DNA of 32,470 nucleotides from positions 1-32,470 of the forward strand of contig JAZRNN010000009.1 in assembly GCA_045648175.1 (NCBI GenBank). Direction: 5' to 3'. This DNA is from SIG440 sp045648175. Its GTDB lineage: Bacteria; Bacillota; Clostridia; Monoglobales; Monoglobaceae. This document shows positions 1 through 8,798 of this stretch, piece by piece (position 1 is the first letter of the stretch; each line of letters starts with the position of its first letter). The position numbers and the translations under genes are program-made. Under the pieces are notes generated by a model, which did not search any database, was not told the origin of the DNA, and was given only the letters and a program-made list of their open reading frames with translations.

Positions 1-472
1 CAAGTACACCGGCAATGGCAACACGCCTTTTCTGACCGCCCGAAAGTTCAAAAGGTGACTTTTCAAGCAGTTCACGTTTTAACCCTACCAAATCTGCTGC
101 AAAATTAACACGGCGTTTGATGTCTTCTTCAGGAAGACCCATATTCTTTGGGCCAAAGGCAATATCCTTATAAACAGTTTCCTCAAACAGCTGATATTCA
201 GGATACTGCATTACAAGACCTATCTGAAATCTTATTTTACGCATATCACAGCCTTTTGTATGTAGAGGTTGGCCATCAATTTCAACCGTTCCTCCGCTTG
301 GCTTAATCAGTCCAGCCATAAGCTGAATAAGAGTTGACTTACCCGAGCCTGTATGACCTATTAATCCCACAAATTCGCCGCTTTTAAGGTTAAGATTTAT
401 ATCCTCTACCGCCACTTTTTCAAAGGGACCACCACTCATATAAACATAGCTTACATCATTCAGCTTTATCAT
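1..472 (-). CDS. ecfA2: ECF transporter ATPase EcfA2 (3' end cut by window edge)
   Basis: ATP-binding subunit of an energy-coupling factor (ECF) vitamin/metal importer. It should pair with EcfA1 and the membrane protein EcfT at the inner face of the membrane. About 157 codons are visible: a Walker A motif (GHTGSGKST), a Q-loop (MQYPEYQLF) and the ABC signature LSGGQKRR close to the window edge. Walker B and the C-terminal half lie outside. The ATG at 472 is chosen because the protein then begins MIKLNDVSYVY, as in the family; it overlaps the end of ecfA1 by 17 bases, typical of translationally coupled ecfA1-ecfA2 pairs. ecfT would be expected next, beyond position 1. Family assignment is firm; the transported substrate cannot be told because the S component is not in view. 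Confidence 0.93.
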   Translation of the reverse strand, partial: MIKLNDVSYVYMSGGPFEKVAVEDINLNLKSGEFVGLIGHTGSGKSTLIQLMAGLIKPSGGTVEIDGQPLHTKGCDMRKIRFQIGLVMQYPEYQLFEETVYKDIAFGPKNMGLPEEDIKRRVNFAADLVGLKRELLEKSPFELSGGQKRRVAIAGVL

Positions 473-1379
473 TTGCGGTACCTCCCTTATGCTTCGCTGT
501 TTGCTTCAGCAGTTCGCCTACACATTCGTCTATGGTAAGCAAATCTGCATCAACATTTATGCCCGATTTTTTCAGGCTGTAAAGAAGTTCTGTCGTCTGC
601 GGAACATCAAGCCCAATTTTTTTCAGTTCTTCAACGTGGCTGAAAACTTTTTTAGGAGTGCCCTCCATAACAATATTGCCATGGTCCATAACAACAACAC
701 GGTCAGCCTGAGCCGCCTCTTCCATAAAGTGAGTTATCATTACCACCGTCATATTTTCTTCACGATTAAGTTTTTTAACCGTATCCATAATTTCACGTCT
801 GCCGATTGGGTCAAGCATTGCGGTTGGCTCGTCCATAACAAGCACATCAGGTTTCATCGCGAGAACACCTGCTATGGCAATTCTTTGCTTTTGTCCGCCG
901 CTGAGCATATGTGGCGCATGATGTGCAAACTCTGTCATATTTACGGCATCAAGTGCATAATCAACACGTCTGCGGATTTCATCGGGTGCAACACCCAGAT
1001 TTTCAGGGGCAAATGCCACGTCTTCCTCCACAATTGTTGCCACAAGCTGATTGTCGGGGTTTTGAAAAACCATTCCTACTCTTTGCCTTATATCATATAA
1101 TTTATTCTCGTCCGCAGTGTCAATACCTTCAACAAAAACTTTTCCCTTTTGTGGAACAAGAATTGCATTGAGATGCTTTGCCAAGGTTGATTTGCCCGAG
1201 CCATTGTGCCCAAGCACAGCAAGAAATTCACCTTTGCTCACCGACAAACTGACACCCTTTAAAACAGCACCCAGCTCATTCTCTGCGTCTTCATAGGCAA
1301 ATTCAAGGTCTTTTATTTCAATTATTGTGTTTTTATTTTTGTCCAAATTTTTCACCTTCGTTTTTAACCCGTATGCCAA
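456..1379 (-). CDS. ecfA1: ECF transporter ATPase EcfA1
   Basis: Partner ATPase of EcfA2 in the ECF module that powers uptake of vitamins or metals via exchangeable S components. The 307-residue protein has every ABC motif: Walker A GHNGSGKST, Q-loop FQNPDNQL, signature LSGGQKQR, Walker B VLVMDEPTAMLD and the H-loop histidine in ITHFME. The C-terminal tail (VPQTTELLYSLKKSG) is typical of EcfA1. The longest frame begins with TTG at 1379, only 15 bases after the upstream stop, and no good ribosome binding site precedes it. A GTG at 1355 is an alternative start, so the first eight residues are uncertain. It follows the methyltransferase gene closely and overlaps ecfA2, so it is probably co-transcribed. 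Confidence 0.93.
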   Translation of the reverse strand: MAYGLKTKVKNLDKNKNTIIEIKDLEFAYEDAENELGAVLKGVSLSVSKGEFLAVLGHNGSGKSTLAKHLNAILVPQKGKVFVEGIDTADENKLYDIRQRVGMVFQNPDNQLVATIVEEDVAFAPENLGVAPDEIRRRVDYALDAVNMTEFAHHAPHMLSGGQKQRIAIAGVLAMKPDVLVMDEPTAMLDPIGRREIMDTVKKLNREENMTVVMITHFMEEAAQADRVVVMDHGNIVMEGTPKKVFSHVEELKKIGLDVPQTTELLYSLKKSGINVDADLLTIDECVGELLKQTAKHKGGTANDKAE

Positions 1380-1394
1380 TCAAATGTTGGCAAT

Positions 1395-2267
1395 TTATTT
1401 ACACCATCTGCCGGAATATCCGCAGGGCAGAACGAGTCCGTGTTTTGTTACAGGAAGCCCTACCTCGTCAACAGATACACAACCGCCAAATTTTTTCTGC
1501 AATGTCATTTTGTATATATTTTCAAGCACGCCGCCCGAAAGACCTGTTGTATATGAATTTATCAGGAAGAAAAGCGGATCATCCGACAAAACACCCATAC
1601 ACAGCTTAACCAAATCAAAAAGCTCGTCTTCAATCTTCCAAACTTCTCCTGACGGGCCTCTGCCGTAAGAAGGTGGGTCCATAATCACCGCATCATACTT
1701 TCTGCCACGACGAATTTCACGCTCGGTAAACTTTTTAACATCATCAACAATATATCTTATAGGACATTTATCAAGACCCGATAAAAATGCATTCTCCTTT
1801 GCCCAGCCAACCATACCCTTTGATGCATCAACATGGCAAACTGCCGCACCTGCCGCAGCCGCAGCCATTGTAGCACCACCGGTATAGGCAAACAAATTAA
1901 GCACATTAACATCACGTCTGCCTGACTTTTTTATTATGTCAGAAAACCAATCCCAGTTTGTTGCCTGCTCGGGAAATAACCCTGTATGCTTAAAGCCCAT
2001 CATTTTAATACCAAATCTCAAATCACGGTATCTTATTGTCCAGCTTTCAGGCATACCTTTGCGGCTTTCCCAATGTCCGCCACCAGTATTGCTACGTATA
2101 TAATGGGCATCTGCCCCCTTCCACGCAGGGTCAGTTTTTGCTTCTTCAACGTCCCATACAATCTGCGGGTCGGGACGTCTGAGAATAATGTCTCCCCAAC
2201 GTTCTAACTTTTCGCCTCTGCTTGTATCAAGCAGTTCATAATCTTTCCATTTATCAGATAAAAACAT
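1395..2267 (-). CDS. Class I SAM-dependent methyltransferase (COG1092/RlmI-like)
   Basis: A 290-residue Rossmann-fold methyltransferase of the group containing the 23S rRNA methyltransferases RlmI and RlmK. Visible are motif I (NLFAYTGGATMAAAAAGA), the acidic strand VCHVDASKGMVGWAKEN and the catalytic-region motif MDPPSYGRGPSGE. It lacks the N-terminal PUA domain of full-length RlmI (about 390 residues), as do many short Firmicutes homologues, so the substrate (probably RNA) is an inference. It lies 26 bases after the mrp-like gene and 15 bases before ecfA1, as part of the same minus-strand run. The ATG at 2267 is preceded by an AAGGACGAGAT stretch that can act as ribosome binding site. Confidence 0.85.
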   Translation of the reverse strand: MFLSDKWKDYELLDTSRGEKLERWGDIILRRPDPQIVWDVEEAKTDPAWKGADAHYIRSNTGGGHWESRKGMPESWTIRYRDLRFGIKMMGFKHTGLFPEQATNWDWFSDIIKKSGRRDVNVLNLFAYTGGATMAAAAAGAAVCHVDASKGMVGWAKENAFLSGLDKCPIRYIVDDVKKFTEREIRRGRKYDAVIMDPPSYGRGPSGEVWKIEDELFDLVKLCMGVLSDDPLFFLINSYTTGLSGGVLENIYKMTLQKKFGGCVSVDEVGLPVTKHGLVLPCGYSGRWCK

Positions 2268-2293
2268 AATATCTCGTCCTTAAATCTTCTGTA

Positions 2294-3133
2294 TTAACCT
2301 TTTACGAGTTCTTTTACCGCATCTATTGCATCACCCAGCCAAGCCGAGCTTTCAACAGCCTCGACCTTGCCAGCATCACATCTTGACGCAATGTCAGCCT
2401 TCATAGGAATCTGCCCAAGCGCCTTCAGTCCAAAGCTTTTTGCCACAGCATAAAGCTTGCTTTCACCAAAAATGTGAATTTTTTCTTCACAGTTAGGGCA
2501 CTCAACATAGCTCATATTTTCTACAATACCAAGTATGGGAATGTTCATCAATTTTGCCATGTTTACAGCTTTTTCAACAATCATTGACACCAATTCCTGT
2601 GGAGATGTTACAACAATAATTCCGTCAACAGGCAATGACTGGAAAACAGTCAGGGGTACATCACCTGTGCCGGGAGGCATATCAACAAACATACAGTCAA
2701 CATCTTCCCATATAACATCTGTCCAGAACTGCTTTACAGTTCCGCCGATAACAGGACCACGCCACACAACAGGGTCGGTATCGTTTTCAAGAAGAAGGTT
2801 AATTGACATAATCTTTGTGCCGCCACGGCTGACAGCGGGCATAATACCATACTCTGTTCCTTCAGCCTTTGCAGTAATACCAAAAAGCTTAGGAATCGAA
2901 GGGCCTGTAATATCTGCATCCAGTATCGCACTGCGATAGCCCTCTCTTTGCATACCTGCCGCCATAAGCGATGTAACAAGAGACTTACCTACGCCACCCT
3001 TTCCGCTGACAATACCAATAACCTTTTTTATATCACTCATTGAATTTTTAGGAGCCAGAAAGCTCTGCTCCGCTGTTCTTGAACTGCAGTTTTCACCGCA
3101 GCTTGAACAATCGTGTGTACAATTTTCACTCAT
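2294..3133 (-). CDS. Mrp/NBP35-type Fe-S cluster carrier P-loop ATPase
   Basis: 279-residue deviant-Walker ATPase of the Mrp/ApbC/Nbp35 family, which binds and hands over [4Fe-4S] clusters in the cytoplasm. Residues about 5-18 contain four cysteines (CTHDCSSCGENC), resembling the N-terminal cluster-binding region of Nbp35-like proteins. The P-loop is GIVSGKGGVGKS, switch regions include DADITGPSIPKLFG and DMPPGTGD, and the C-terminal CXXC motif is CPNCEE. No MIP18 domain is present, as is normal in Clostridia. An AAAGGAAG ribosome binding site stands 8 bases before ATG 3133. It follows the S41 protease gene by 30 bases. Confidence 0.92.
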   Translation of the reverse strand: MSENCTHDCSSCGENCSSRTAEQSFLAPKNSMSDIKKVIGIVSGKGGVGKSLVTSLMAAGMQREGYRSAILDADITGPSIPKLFGITAKAEGTEYGIMPAVSRGGTKIMSINLLLENDTDPVVWRGPVIGGTVKQFWTDVIWEDVDCMFVDMPPGTGDVPLTVFQSLPVDGIIVVTSPQELVSMIVEKAVNMAKLMNIPILGIVENMSYVECPNCEEKIHIFGESKLYAVAKSFGLKALGQIPMKADIASRCDAGKVEAVESSAWLGDAIDAVKELVKG

Positions 3134-3163
3134 CTTATTTTCTTCCTTTCTGATTCGATATTA

Positions 3164-4597
3164 TTAAAACGCATCAATCGCCGCCTGCAACTGGTCATCA
3201 ACCTCAATTTCTGTAGTCTTAATTGTATCATACAATCTCATCTGTGTTGTCAAATCAAGTACTCCATATGGATAAAGACCTTTTGCCTGCTGAAACAGAT
3301 TTATCGCACTTTTTAGATTTTCGTCATAAATGTCATTCATTTCGCCAACATAAACACCTAAAATATCAAGTATCTTCTTGGCATTTTGTACCTCTGCACC
3401 TTTATCACAGATTTTATAGGTTTTTGTTAGCGCAAAGTGCGAAATATCAGACATATCTACCGAAACTGTTGAATTTTCAACAACCGAAGATGGAACTATT
3501 CCCTTTTTGTGAATATTATTGCCTTTGGGTGTTAGATAATACGCAACTGTAAATTTCATTAACGCATTAACAGGAATATCATACATTCTCTGAACAGTTC
3601 CCTTGCCAAATGATTTTGTTCCTATAGCAATTGCTGCATCGTTCTCAACAAGTGCGGCAGTGAGCACCTCAGACGCACTGGCACTCATTTCATTTATCAG
3701 TACTACAATTTCATAGTCAGTTTCGTCGCCTGTTGCGGTATACACTTTATCCAGAATATCGAGCCTGTGGTCCTCAGTAGTAATGGTTTTGCCTGCAGGC
3801 AGAAACATATCCGCAATATTAACTGCTTGTTCAAGATAGCCACCACCGTTGTCACGAAGGTCAATAATTATATTCTTTATACCTGCGGCATCAGCTTTTG
3901 ACATAGCATCAGCAAACTGTGACGCAACATTTTCGGTAAAGGAATAGATGTTAATTCTTGCTATTTTCTTTCCATCCTGCTCTATCAACTCATAATCAAC
4001 CGATGCTTCAGACACCTTTTCACGAATCATTGTGAATTTTATGGGAGCTTCCATTCCCGAACGTACAATCGTAATGGTAACAGTTGTTCCTTCCTTACCA
4101 CGGATATGTTCAATAGCAGTATCGAAAACCATATCCTTAAGATTAATTCCATCAGCGGCAATAATTATATCCCCCGCTTTTATGCCTGCTTTATCAGCCG
4201 GAGAGCCAGGTACAGGCATAGATACAACAATGTTTCCGTCCTGATAAAGAATATTAACCCCTATACCTACGACCTCATCTTCAAGGGTTTCCATAAACTG
4301 TTTTGCCTCGTCTTCATTATAATATACCGAATTTTCGTCAACAGACTCAATCATAGCCCGTACTGCAGTTTCATAAAGTTCGGGATTTTCTTCTATAATT
4401 GCATCAAGGGCTGTAAGATACAGTTCATTTTCCATCAAATTATCATATCTGCCAAAAAGAGATATGTTTTTTGCAATATTCTTTATATAATCGGAATATT
4501 TATAAGGGTTCTCTTTTTCTGCAAAAACCATTGTGCACGAAAAAACAACAGCCATAACCAGCAAAAGTGCTGTCAGTTTTTTTGAAATTCTTTTCAT
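3164..4597 (-). CDS. S41 family C-terminal processing protease with PDZ and peptidoglycan-binding domains
   Basis: 477-residue exported serine protease of the CtpA/CtpB family. Residues 1-26 form a signal peptide or anchor (basic MKRISKK, then a hydrophobic run ending TMVFAE). A PDZ domain follows at about 105-190 (GIGVNI, GSPADKAGIKAGDIIIAADG). The S41 catalytic domain spans about 200-370 with LRDNGGGYLEQA, the nucleophile serine in SASASEVLTAAL (near residue 310) and the general-base lysine in GTKSFGKGTVQ. The C-terminal 75 residues resemble a peptidoglycan-binding type 1 domain (NAKKILDILGVY...INLFQQAKGLYPYG). Members cut envelope proteins, including sporulation signalling proteins in Bacillus; the target here is unknown. 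A GGAG site precedes ATG 4597. It follows argS by 13 bases and is likely co-transcribed. Confidence 0.93.
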   Translation of the reverse strand: MKRISKKLTALLLVMAVVFSCTMVFAEKENPYKYSDYIKNIAKNISLFGRYDNLMENELYLTALDAIIEENPELYETAVRAMIESVDENSVYYNEDEAKQFMETLEDEVVGIGVNILYQDGNIVVSMPVPGSPADKAGIKAGDIIIAADGINLKDMVFDTAIEHIRGKEGTTVTITIVRSGMEAPIKFTMIREKVSEASVDYELIEQDGKKIARINIYSFTENVASQFADAMSKADAAGIKNIIIDLRDNGGGYLEQAVNIADMFLPAGKTITTEDHRLDILDKVYTATGDETDYEIVVLINEMSASASEVLTAALVENDAAIAIGTKSFGKGTVQRMYDIPVNALMKFTVAYYLTPKGNNIHKKGIVPSSVVENSTVSVDMSDISHFALTKTYKICDKGAEVQNAKKILDILGVYVGEMNDIYDENLKSAINLFQQAKGLYPYGVLDLTTQMRLYDTIKTTEIEVDDQLQAAIDAF

Positions 4598-4610
4598 GGA
4601 ATACCTCTCC

Positions 4611-6311
4611 TTACATCTTTTCAGGTGCAGTAATTTTAAGCATTTTCAGTACACCCTGAATTACAATTCTTGTGCTGTCAACCAGTTTAAGACGTGCATT
4701 CATCACCTTTTCATCCTCTACCTTAACACGACAAGCGTTATAGAAGGTATGGAATGCCGACGCCAAATCCATAACATATCTTGTAATGCGTGCAGGTTCG
4801 CGGGTTTCAGCAGCCACTTTGATTTCTTCGGGAAGGTCGCAAAGCTTTTTAAGAAGAGCTATTTCTTCCTTCTCACAAAGAACTTCGGGTGAAATTTCAT
4901 TGAAATTCTTTACTGTAATACCTTCTTCGCTCAGCACTCTTATAATACTGCAAATTCTTGCGTGAGCATACTGGACATAATATACAGGGTTTTCGCTTTC
5001 CTGCTTAACAGCCAAGTCAAGGTCAAAATCAAGATGACTGCCCGCCATACGCATATTAAACAAAAATCTTGCCGCATCAACCGAAACATCCTCCAAAAGG
5101 TCAGTTAGGGTGATTGCTTTACCTGTACGCTTTGACATTCTTACAGCCTCGCCGTCACGTGTAAGACGAACAAGCTGCATAAGCGAAACTTCAAACTTGT
5201 CAGGGTCGATTCCGCAAGCCGCAAGAGCCGCCTTCATTCTGGCAACGTGACCGTGATGATCTGCGCCCCATACGTCAATACAAAGGTCATAGCCACGTGT
5301 TTCTATCTTGTTAATGTGATATGCAATATCCGCCGCAAAGTATGTGGGAATACCATTGTTGCGTACAAGAACTTCATTCTTCTCAAGTCCCATCTTTTCA
5401 CAGTTAATCCAGATTGCGCCGTCTTCCTCGTAGGTATATCCTGCTTTTGTCAGTCGGTCAATAGCATCCTGAACCTTACCTGATTTATGAAGCTCGCTCT
5501 CACGGAACCATACATCATAAAAAATACGGTATTTTTCAAGGTCAGTTTTAAGATAATTTACATTCTTTTCAAGTGCGTATCCAACCAAGGCAGCCTTTCT
5601 TTCCTCAGACGTTGTTTCAAGGTACTTGTCACCCTCAATTGAAATGAATGCCTTTGCGTGCTCGGTGATGTCATCTCCATGATAGCCGTCCTCGGGGAAT
5701 TCAATTGCGTCTTCACCCTTTAACTGCTGAATATATCTTGCCTCTAAAGACTTACCAAACTTTTCAATCTGGTTGCCTGCATCGTTTACATAAAATTCAC
5801 GGGTTACATTATAGCCTGCATATTCAAGCACACTTGCCATACAGTCACCAAGTGCACCGCCGCGGGCATTGCCCATATGCATAGGGCCTGTCGGGTTTGC
5901 ACTTACAAACTCAACCATAACCTTTTTGCCCTTGCCCATTTCAATTTTGCCGTAGTCGCTGCCTTTTTCTTCAATTTCAGACATAACAGTATAAAGTCTG
6001 GCATTTGACAGATAAAAATTGATAAAGCCTGCCCCGGCAACCTCTACCTTTTCTATTTCGCCACCTGTTTCAATGCCTGACGCAATCGCCTCGGCAATTT
6101 TTCTTGGAGGCATACGCAAATCCTTTGCAAGAAGCATTGCAATGTTGCATGCAAAATCACCATGCTGTTCGTCTTTGGGGACTTCCAACTGAATTTTTTC
6201 AGCAACATTAACCTCTGCAGGTGCAGTAAGAGCACCGTCATTTATCGCCTTCTCAAAAGCCAGTACTACTGCTTGTCCGATTTTCTTTTTTGAATTTTCT
6301 ATAATACTCAT
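4611..6311 (-). CDS. argS: Arginyl-tRNA synthetase
   Basis: Class I aminoacyl-tRNA synthetase that charges tRNA-Arg in the cytoplasm. The HIGH-like motif appears as SANPTGPMHMGNARGG and the KMSKS-like motif as AVRMSKRTGKAITL. The C-terminal anticodon-binding (DALR) domain ends YNACRVKVEDEKVMNARLKLV. The frame is open back to 6377, but ATG 6311 is preferred: GGAG lies exactly 6 bases upstream, and the product then starts MSIIENSKKKIGQ with the normal N-terminal additional domain, giving 566 residues. This start also leaves the DUF1934 gene (stop at 6358) free of overlap. Adjacent DUF1934 plus argS is a conserved Firmicutes pair. Confidence 0.96.
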   Translation of the reverse strand: MSIIENSKKKIGQAVVLAFEKAINDGALTAPAEVNVAEKIQLEVPKDEQHGDFACNIAMLLAKDLRMPPRKIAEAIASGIETGGEIEKVEVAGAGFINFYLSNARLYTVMSEIEEKGSDYGKIEMGKGKKVMVEFVSANPTGPMHMGNARGGALGDCMASVLEYAGYNVTREFYVNDAGNQIEKFGKSLEARYIQQLKGEDAIEFPEDGYHGDDITEHAKAFISIEGDKYLETTSEERKAALVGYALEKNVNYLKTDLEKYRIFYDVWFRESELHKSGKVQDAIDRLTKAGYTYEEDGAIWINCEKMGLEKNEVLVRNNGIPTYFAADIAYHINKIETRGYDLCIDVWGADHHGHVARMKAALAACGIDPDKFEVSLMQLVRLTRDGEAVRMSKRTGKAITLTDLLEDVSVDAARFLFNMRMAGSHLDFDLDLAVKQESENPVYYVQYAHARICSIIRVLSEEGITVKNFNEISPEVLCEKEEIALLKKLCDLPEEIKVAAETREPARITRYVMDLASAFHTFYNACRVKVEDEKVMNARLKLVDSTRIVIQGVLKMLKITAPEKM

Positions 6312-6357
6312 ATCTATCTCCATTCTGTCGCTGTGCGACGAAAAATTTTCCTTTGTT

Positions 6358-6789
6358 TTATGATACAATTCTGTCAACCGTCAATTTCAGTCGGTTAACA
6401 AGGTAATTATTATTATCTATATCAAGGATATATTCAATGGCAAGATTGCCACCCTTTTCACTTAAATTATTTTCAACCGATATTGGATTTACCCCCACAG
6501 GAATTACACCGAATGGTGTGTTATAGTTGCATAAGCATTTTTCACCAGGGCGAAATTCCATACGGCTGTTGTATTTGCCCTTTCGAGTCATACACACCGC
6601 ATCATCAGATACCTTGATTGTTGTTGTGGTATCCTCAAAACCGGTGAGCTCGCTTTCTTCGTATATAATATAAAACTTATTGTTTTTAAATGCAAATGTA
6701 CCTTTGGTCTGGAGCTCTATTTCATCTGTCTCATTCTCACCATCAACCGATTGCAGGGTTTTAAGATATATCATTGCATTATTTTCCAT
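6358..6789 (-). CDS. DUF1934 family (YwiB-like) beta-barrel protein
   Basis: 143-residue protein of the DUF1934/YwiB family, small calycin-like beta barrels of unknown function usually encoded just before argS in Firmicutes, as here. The visible family pattern is a string of alternating beta strands (YLKTLQSVDGENETDEIELQT, YIIYEESELTGFEDTTTTIKV) and the conserved segment NTPFGVIPVGVN. The frame is open to a GTG at 6798, but the AAGGTG there is better read as the ribosome binding site for ATG 6789, with a 6-7 base spacer. No membrane segment or signal is visible. Function is not known; a role linked to translation is suggested only by the argS neighbour. Confidence 0.87.
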   Translation of the reverse strand: MENNAMIYLKTLQSVDGENETDEIELQTKGTFAFKNNKFYIIYEESELTGFEDTTTTIKVSDDAVCMTRKGKYNSRMEFRPGEKCLCNYNTPFGVIPVGVNPISVENNLSEKGGNLAIEYILDIDNNNYLVNRLKLTVDRIVS

Positions 6790-6804
6790 TTTTATCACCT
6801 TATT

Positions 6805-7611
6805 TTAATACCTTTCAATGTCAACCTTACCGACACTTTCATCAATTGGTCGGGTTAAAAACATCCCGCCAAGCTTTGCAAAGTCAGCTGCAGAGTCACT
6901 TACAAAATATTTATAGCAACTACCCTTTTTATCACTCAGCATATCACGGCTCTTCAACTGTTCAAACGCAAAATCAGCCGCCGCCGCACCCGAATCAATA
7001 AGCGTTACATCACTACCCATAATTTCACCGATTACCGACTTTAGCAACGGATAATGAGTGCAGCCCAGAATAAGGGTATCCACATTGCATTTTTTTATTT
7101 CTTCAAGATATTCACAGGCTATAATCCTTGTAACCTCGTTGTCTGTATAGCCGTTTTCAACAAGCGGAACAAACATCGGACACGCCTTCTGGAAGACTTC
7201 TGCATCAGGACAGAGACTCTTTATATATTCGGGGTATTTGCCGCTTTTTATAGTTCCTGATGTTCCTAAGACGCCAATCCGTTTGCTTCTTGTAGCCTTC
7301 ACCGCCGCACGCACAGCAGGCTCGACAACACCAATAATTTCAGTGCCGAATTCACTTGAAATCCACGGAAGTGCCGCACTGCTTGCTGTTCCGCAAGCTA
7401 TTATTATCATTTTTATATCAAATGTTTCTAAAAATCTGATATCCTGACGAACATATTTAAGCAAGGTATCTCTTTCTCTTGTTCCATACGGAACTCTGCC
7501 TGTGTCACCAAAATAGATAACATCTTCATTTGGCATTATCTTCATTATTTCCTTTACGCAGGTCAGTCCGCCAAGTCCTGAATCAAAAACGCCGATTGGC
7601 CGGTTATCCAT
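6805..7611 (-). CDS. murI: Glutamate racemase
   Basis: Cytoplasmic cofactor-independent racemase making D-glutamate for peptidoglycan. 268 residues, the usual family length. Both catalytic cysteine motifs are present: IIACGTASSAAL (first cysteine) and LILGCTHYPLL (second cysteine), as is the N-terminal FDSGLGGLT signature and DTGRVPYG. A GAGAGGA ribosome binding site stands about 9 bases before ATG 7611. It follows ddl by 5 bases, so D-alanyl-D-alanine and D-glutamate supply for the cell wall are transcribed together. Confidence 0.96.
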   Translation of the reverse strand: MDNRPIGVFDSGLGGLTCVKEIMKIMPNEDVIYFGDTGRVPYGTRERDTLLKYVRQDIRFLETFDIKMIIIACGTASSAALPWISSEFGTEIIGVVEPAVRAAVKATRSKRIGVLGTSGTIKSGKYPEYIKSLCPDAEVFQKACPMFVPLVENGYTDNEVTRIIACEYLEEIKKCNVDTLILGCTHYPLLKSVIGEIMGSDVTLIDSGAAAADFAFEQLKSRDMLSDKKGSCYKYFVSDSAADFAKLGGMFLTRPIDESVGKVDIERY

Positions 7612-7616
7612 TTCTC

Positions 7617-8672
7617 TTAATCCTCTCTGCTAAATGCAAGTTCAATATGCTTATCAATTACATCCTTCATAGGCATTCCCGAATGCTCCCAAACTTTTGG
7701 GTACATACTTATCGGGGTAAAGCCCGGAATTGTATTTATTTCGTTTAAAACAAGTCTGCCGTCACGTCTGTCAATAAAGAAATCAACACGGGAGTGACCT
7801 CGGCACTCACAAATTCTGTATGCACGTTTTGCAAGCTCTTTAATTTTAGTTTCTGTCTCATTATCTACATTAGCCGGAATAATCAGTTTTGAGTCTGCAT
7901 CCTTATACTTTGCATCAAAATCATAAAACTCGTTTGCGGGCATAATTTCACCAAGCACATCTGCGGTAACAGGGTCAAGGTTGCCCATTACCCCACATTC
8001 AACCTCACGTGCGTCAATTGCCTCCTCGATTAGAACTTTATAGTCATGCTCAAGTGCCAGTTTGATACCTGCCTGCAGTTCGTCACGGTTTGACGCCTTG
8101 GTTACACCAACAGACGAGCCTGCCGAAGATGGCTTAATAAAACAGGGATAACCAAGCTTTGTTTCAATCAATTCAAAATCAACCTTGTCACCAAGCTTTA
8201 ATTCCACCCAGTCTGCCTGAGGAATTCCTGCCTTTTCAAACAGAATTTTTGCTATACATTTATCCATACAAGCGGCACTGCCGATAACACCACTGCCCAC
8301 ATACGGAATTCCAGCAAGCTCACAAAGACCCTGAATGGTGCCGTCTTCACCATTTTTTCCGTGCAGAACAGGGTATACAACATCTACTTTAATCTTTTCA
8401 ATTCCGGCATCCCCAAATGTAATCAAAGCTTTATCGCATCTGTCTGGCGAAAGTATAGCCGGAACAGTCTTTCCGCTTTCCCATGTGTGATTTCTTATAT
8501 TTTCAATCTCGCCATCGTATAAAAGCCATTTTCCGTCATTGGTTATGCCCACGGGAAAAACTTCATACCTGCTGCGGTCAATGTTGTCAAGCACAGCCGA
8601 TGCCGAAACCTCGGACACGGTATGTTCGCTTGATACACCGCCAAAAAGCACACAAACATTAAGTTTTTTCAT
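7617..8672 (-). CDS. ddl: D-alanine--D-alanine ligase
   Basis: ATP-grasp ligase joining two D-alanines for the peptidoglycan pentapeptide. 351 residues with FGGVSSEHTVS at the N-terminus, HGKNGEDGTIQGL, the ATP-binding segment CFIKPSSAGSSVGVTKA and the C-terminal metal/active-site motif VLNEINTIPGFTPISMYP. The tyrosine of the VSGxxGCMDK-like lid is replaced by the common Clostridia form GSGVIGSAACMDK, compatible with D-Ala-D-Ala rather than D-lactate specificity, though specificity cannot be proven from sequence. First gene of the minus-strand run; its promoter region is shared with divergent spoIIR. Confidence 0.95.
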   Translation of the reverse strand: MKKLNVCVLFGGVSSEHTVSEVSASAVLDNIDRSRYEVFPVGITNDGKWLLYDGEIENIRNHTWESGKTVPAILSPDRCDKALITFGDAGIEKIKVDVVYPVLHGKNGEDGTIQGLCELAGIPYVGSGVIGSAACMDKCIAKILFEKAGIPQADWVELKLGDKVDFELIETKLGYPCFIKPSSAGSSVGVTKASNRDELQAGIKLALEHDYKVLIEEAIDAREVECGVMGNLDPVTADVLGEIMPANEFYDFDAKYKDADSKLIIPANVDNETETKIKELAKRAYRICECRGHSRVDFFIDRRDGRLVLNEINTIPGFTPISMYPKVWEHSGMPMKDVIDKHIELAFSRED

Positions 8673-8709
8673 TTTTAATCATTCCTATCCCAAATAATTT
8701 TAAACTACT

Positions 8710-8739
8710 ATAATACAAAAATCAATATGTATAAATCAA
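8710..8739 (-). promoter_or_regulatory. Candidate sigma-A promoter of the ddl-murI-DUF1934-argS run
   Basis: On the minus strand, -35 TTGATT (8734-8739) and -10 TATTAT (8710-8715) are separated by 18 bases, about 40 bases ahead of the ddl start codon. It is the best sigma-A match in the gap but not perfect. It overlaps the candidate forespore promoter of spoIIR on the other strand. Confidence 0.5.
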
Positions 8740-8758
8740 AAAAACATTGTCAAAACTT
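8729..8758 (+). promoter_or_regulatory. Candidate sigma-F (forespore) promoter of spoIIR
   Basis: GTATA at 8729-8733 matches the sigma-F -35 core. After 15 bases, GTCAAAACTT (8749-8758) partly fits the -10 consensus GGnnAnAnTR, lacking the second G and the final purine. spoIIR is sigma-F-dependent in Bacillus, so this is the expected promoter class; the assignment is inference from a partial match. Confidence 0.35.
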
Positions 8759-8798
8759 CCCTATGCAACAAAAACTACACTTGAAAGGAAATTTGATT

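Noticed and set aside
489..1100. 203-residue plus-strand open frame opposite ecfA1
   Set aside because: Composition is that of an antisense shadow and no family pattern is seen; ecfA1 on the other strand has every ABC motif.
7617..8672. Vancomycin-type D-Ala-D-Lac ligase
   Set aside because: No vanH or vanX neighbours and housekeeping context with murI; ordinary Ddl is the simpler reading.
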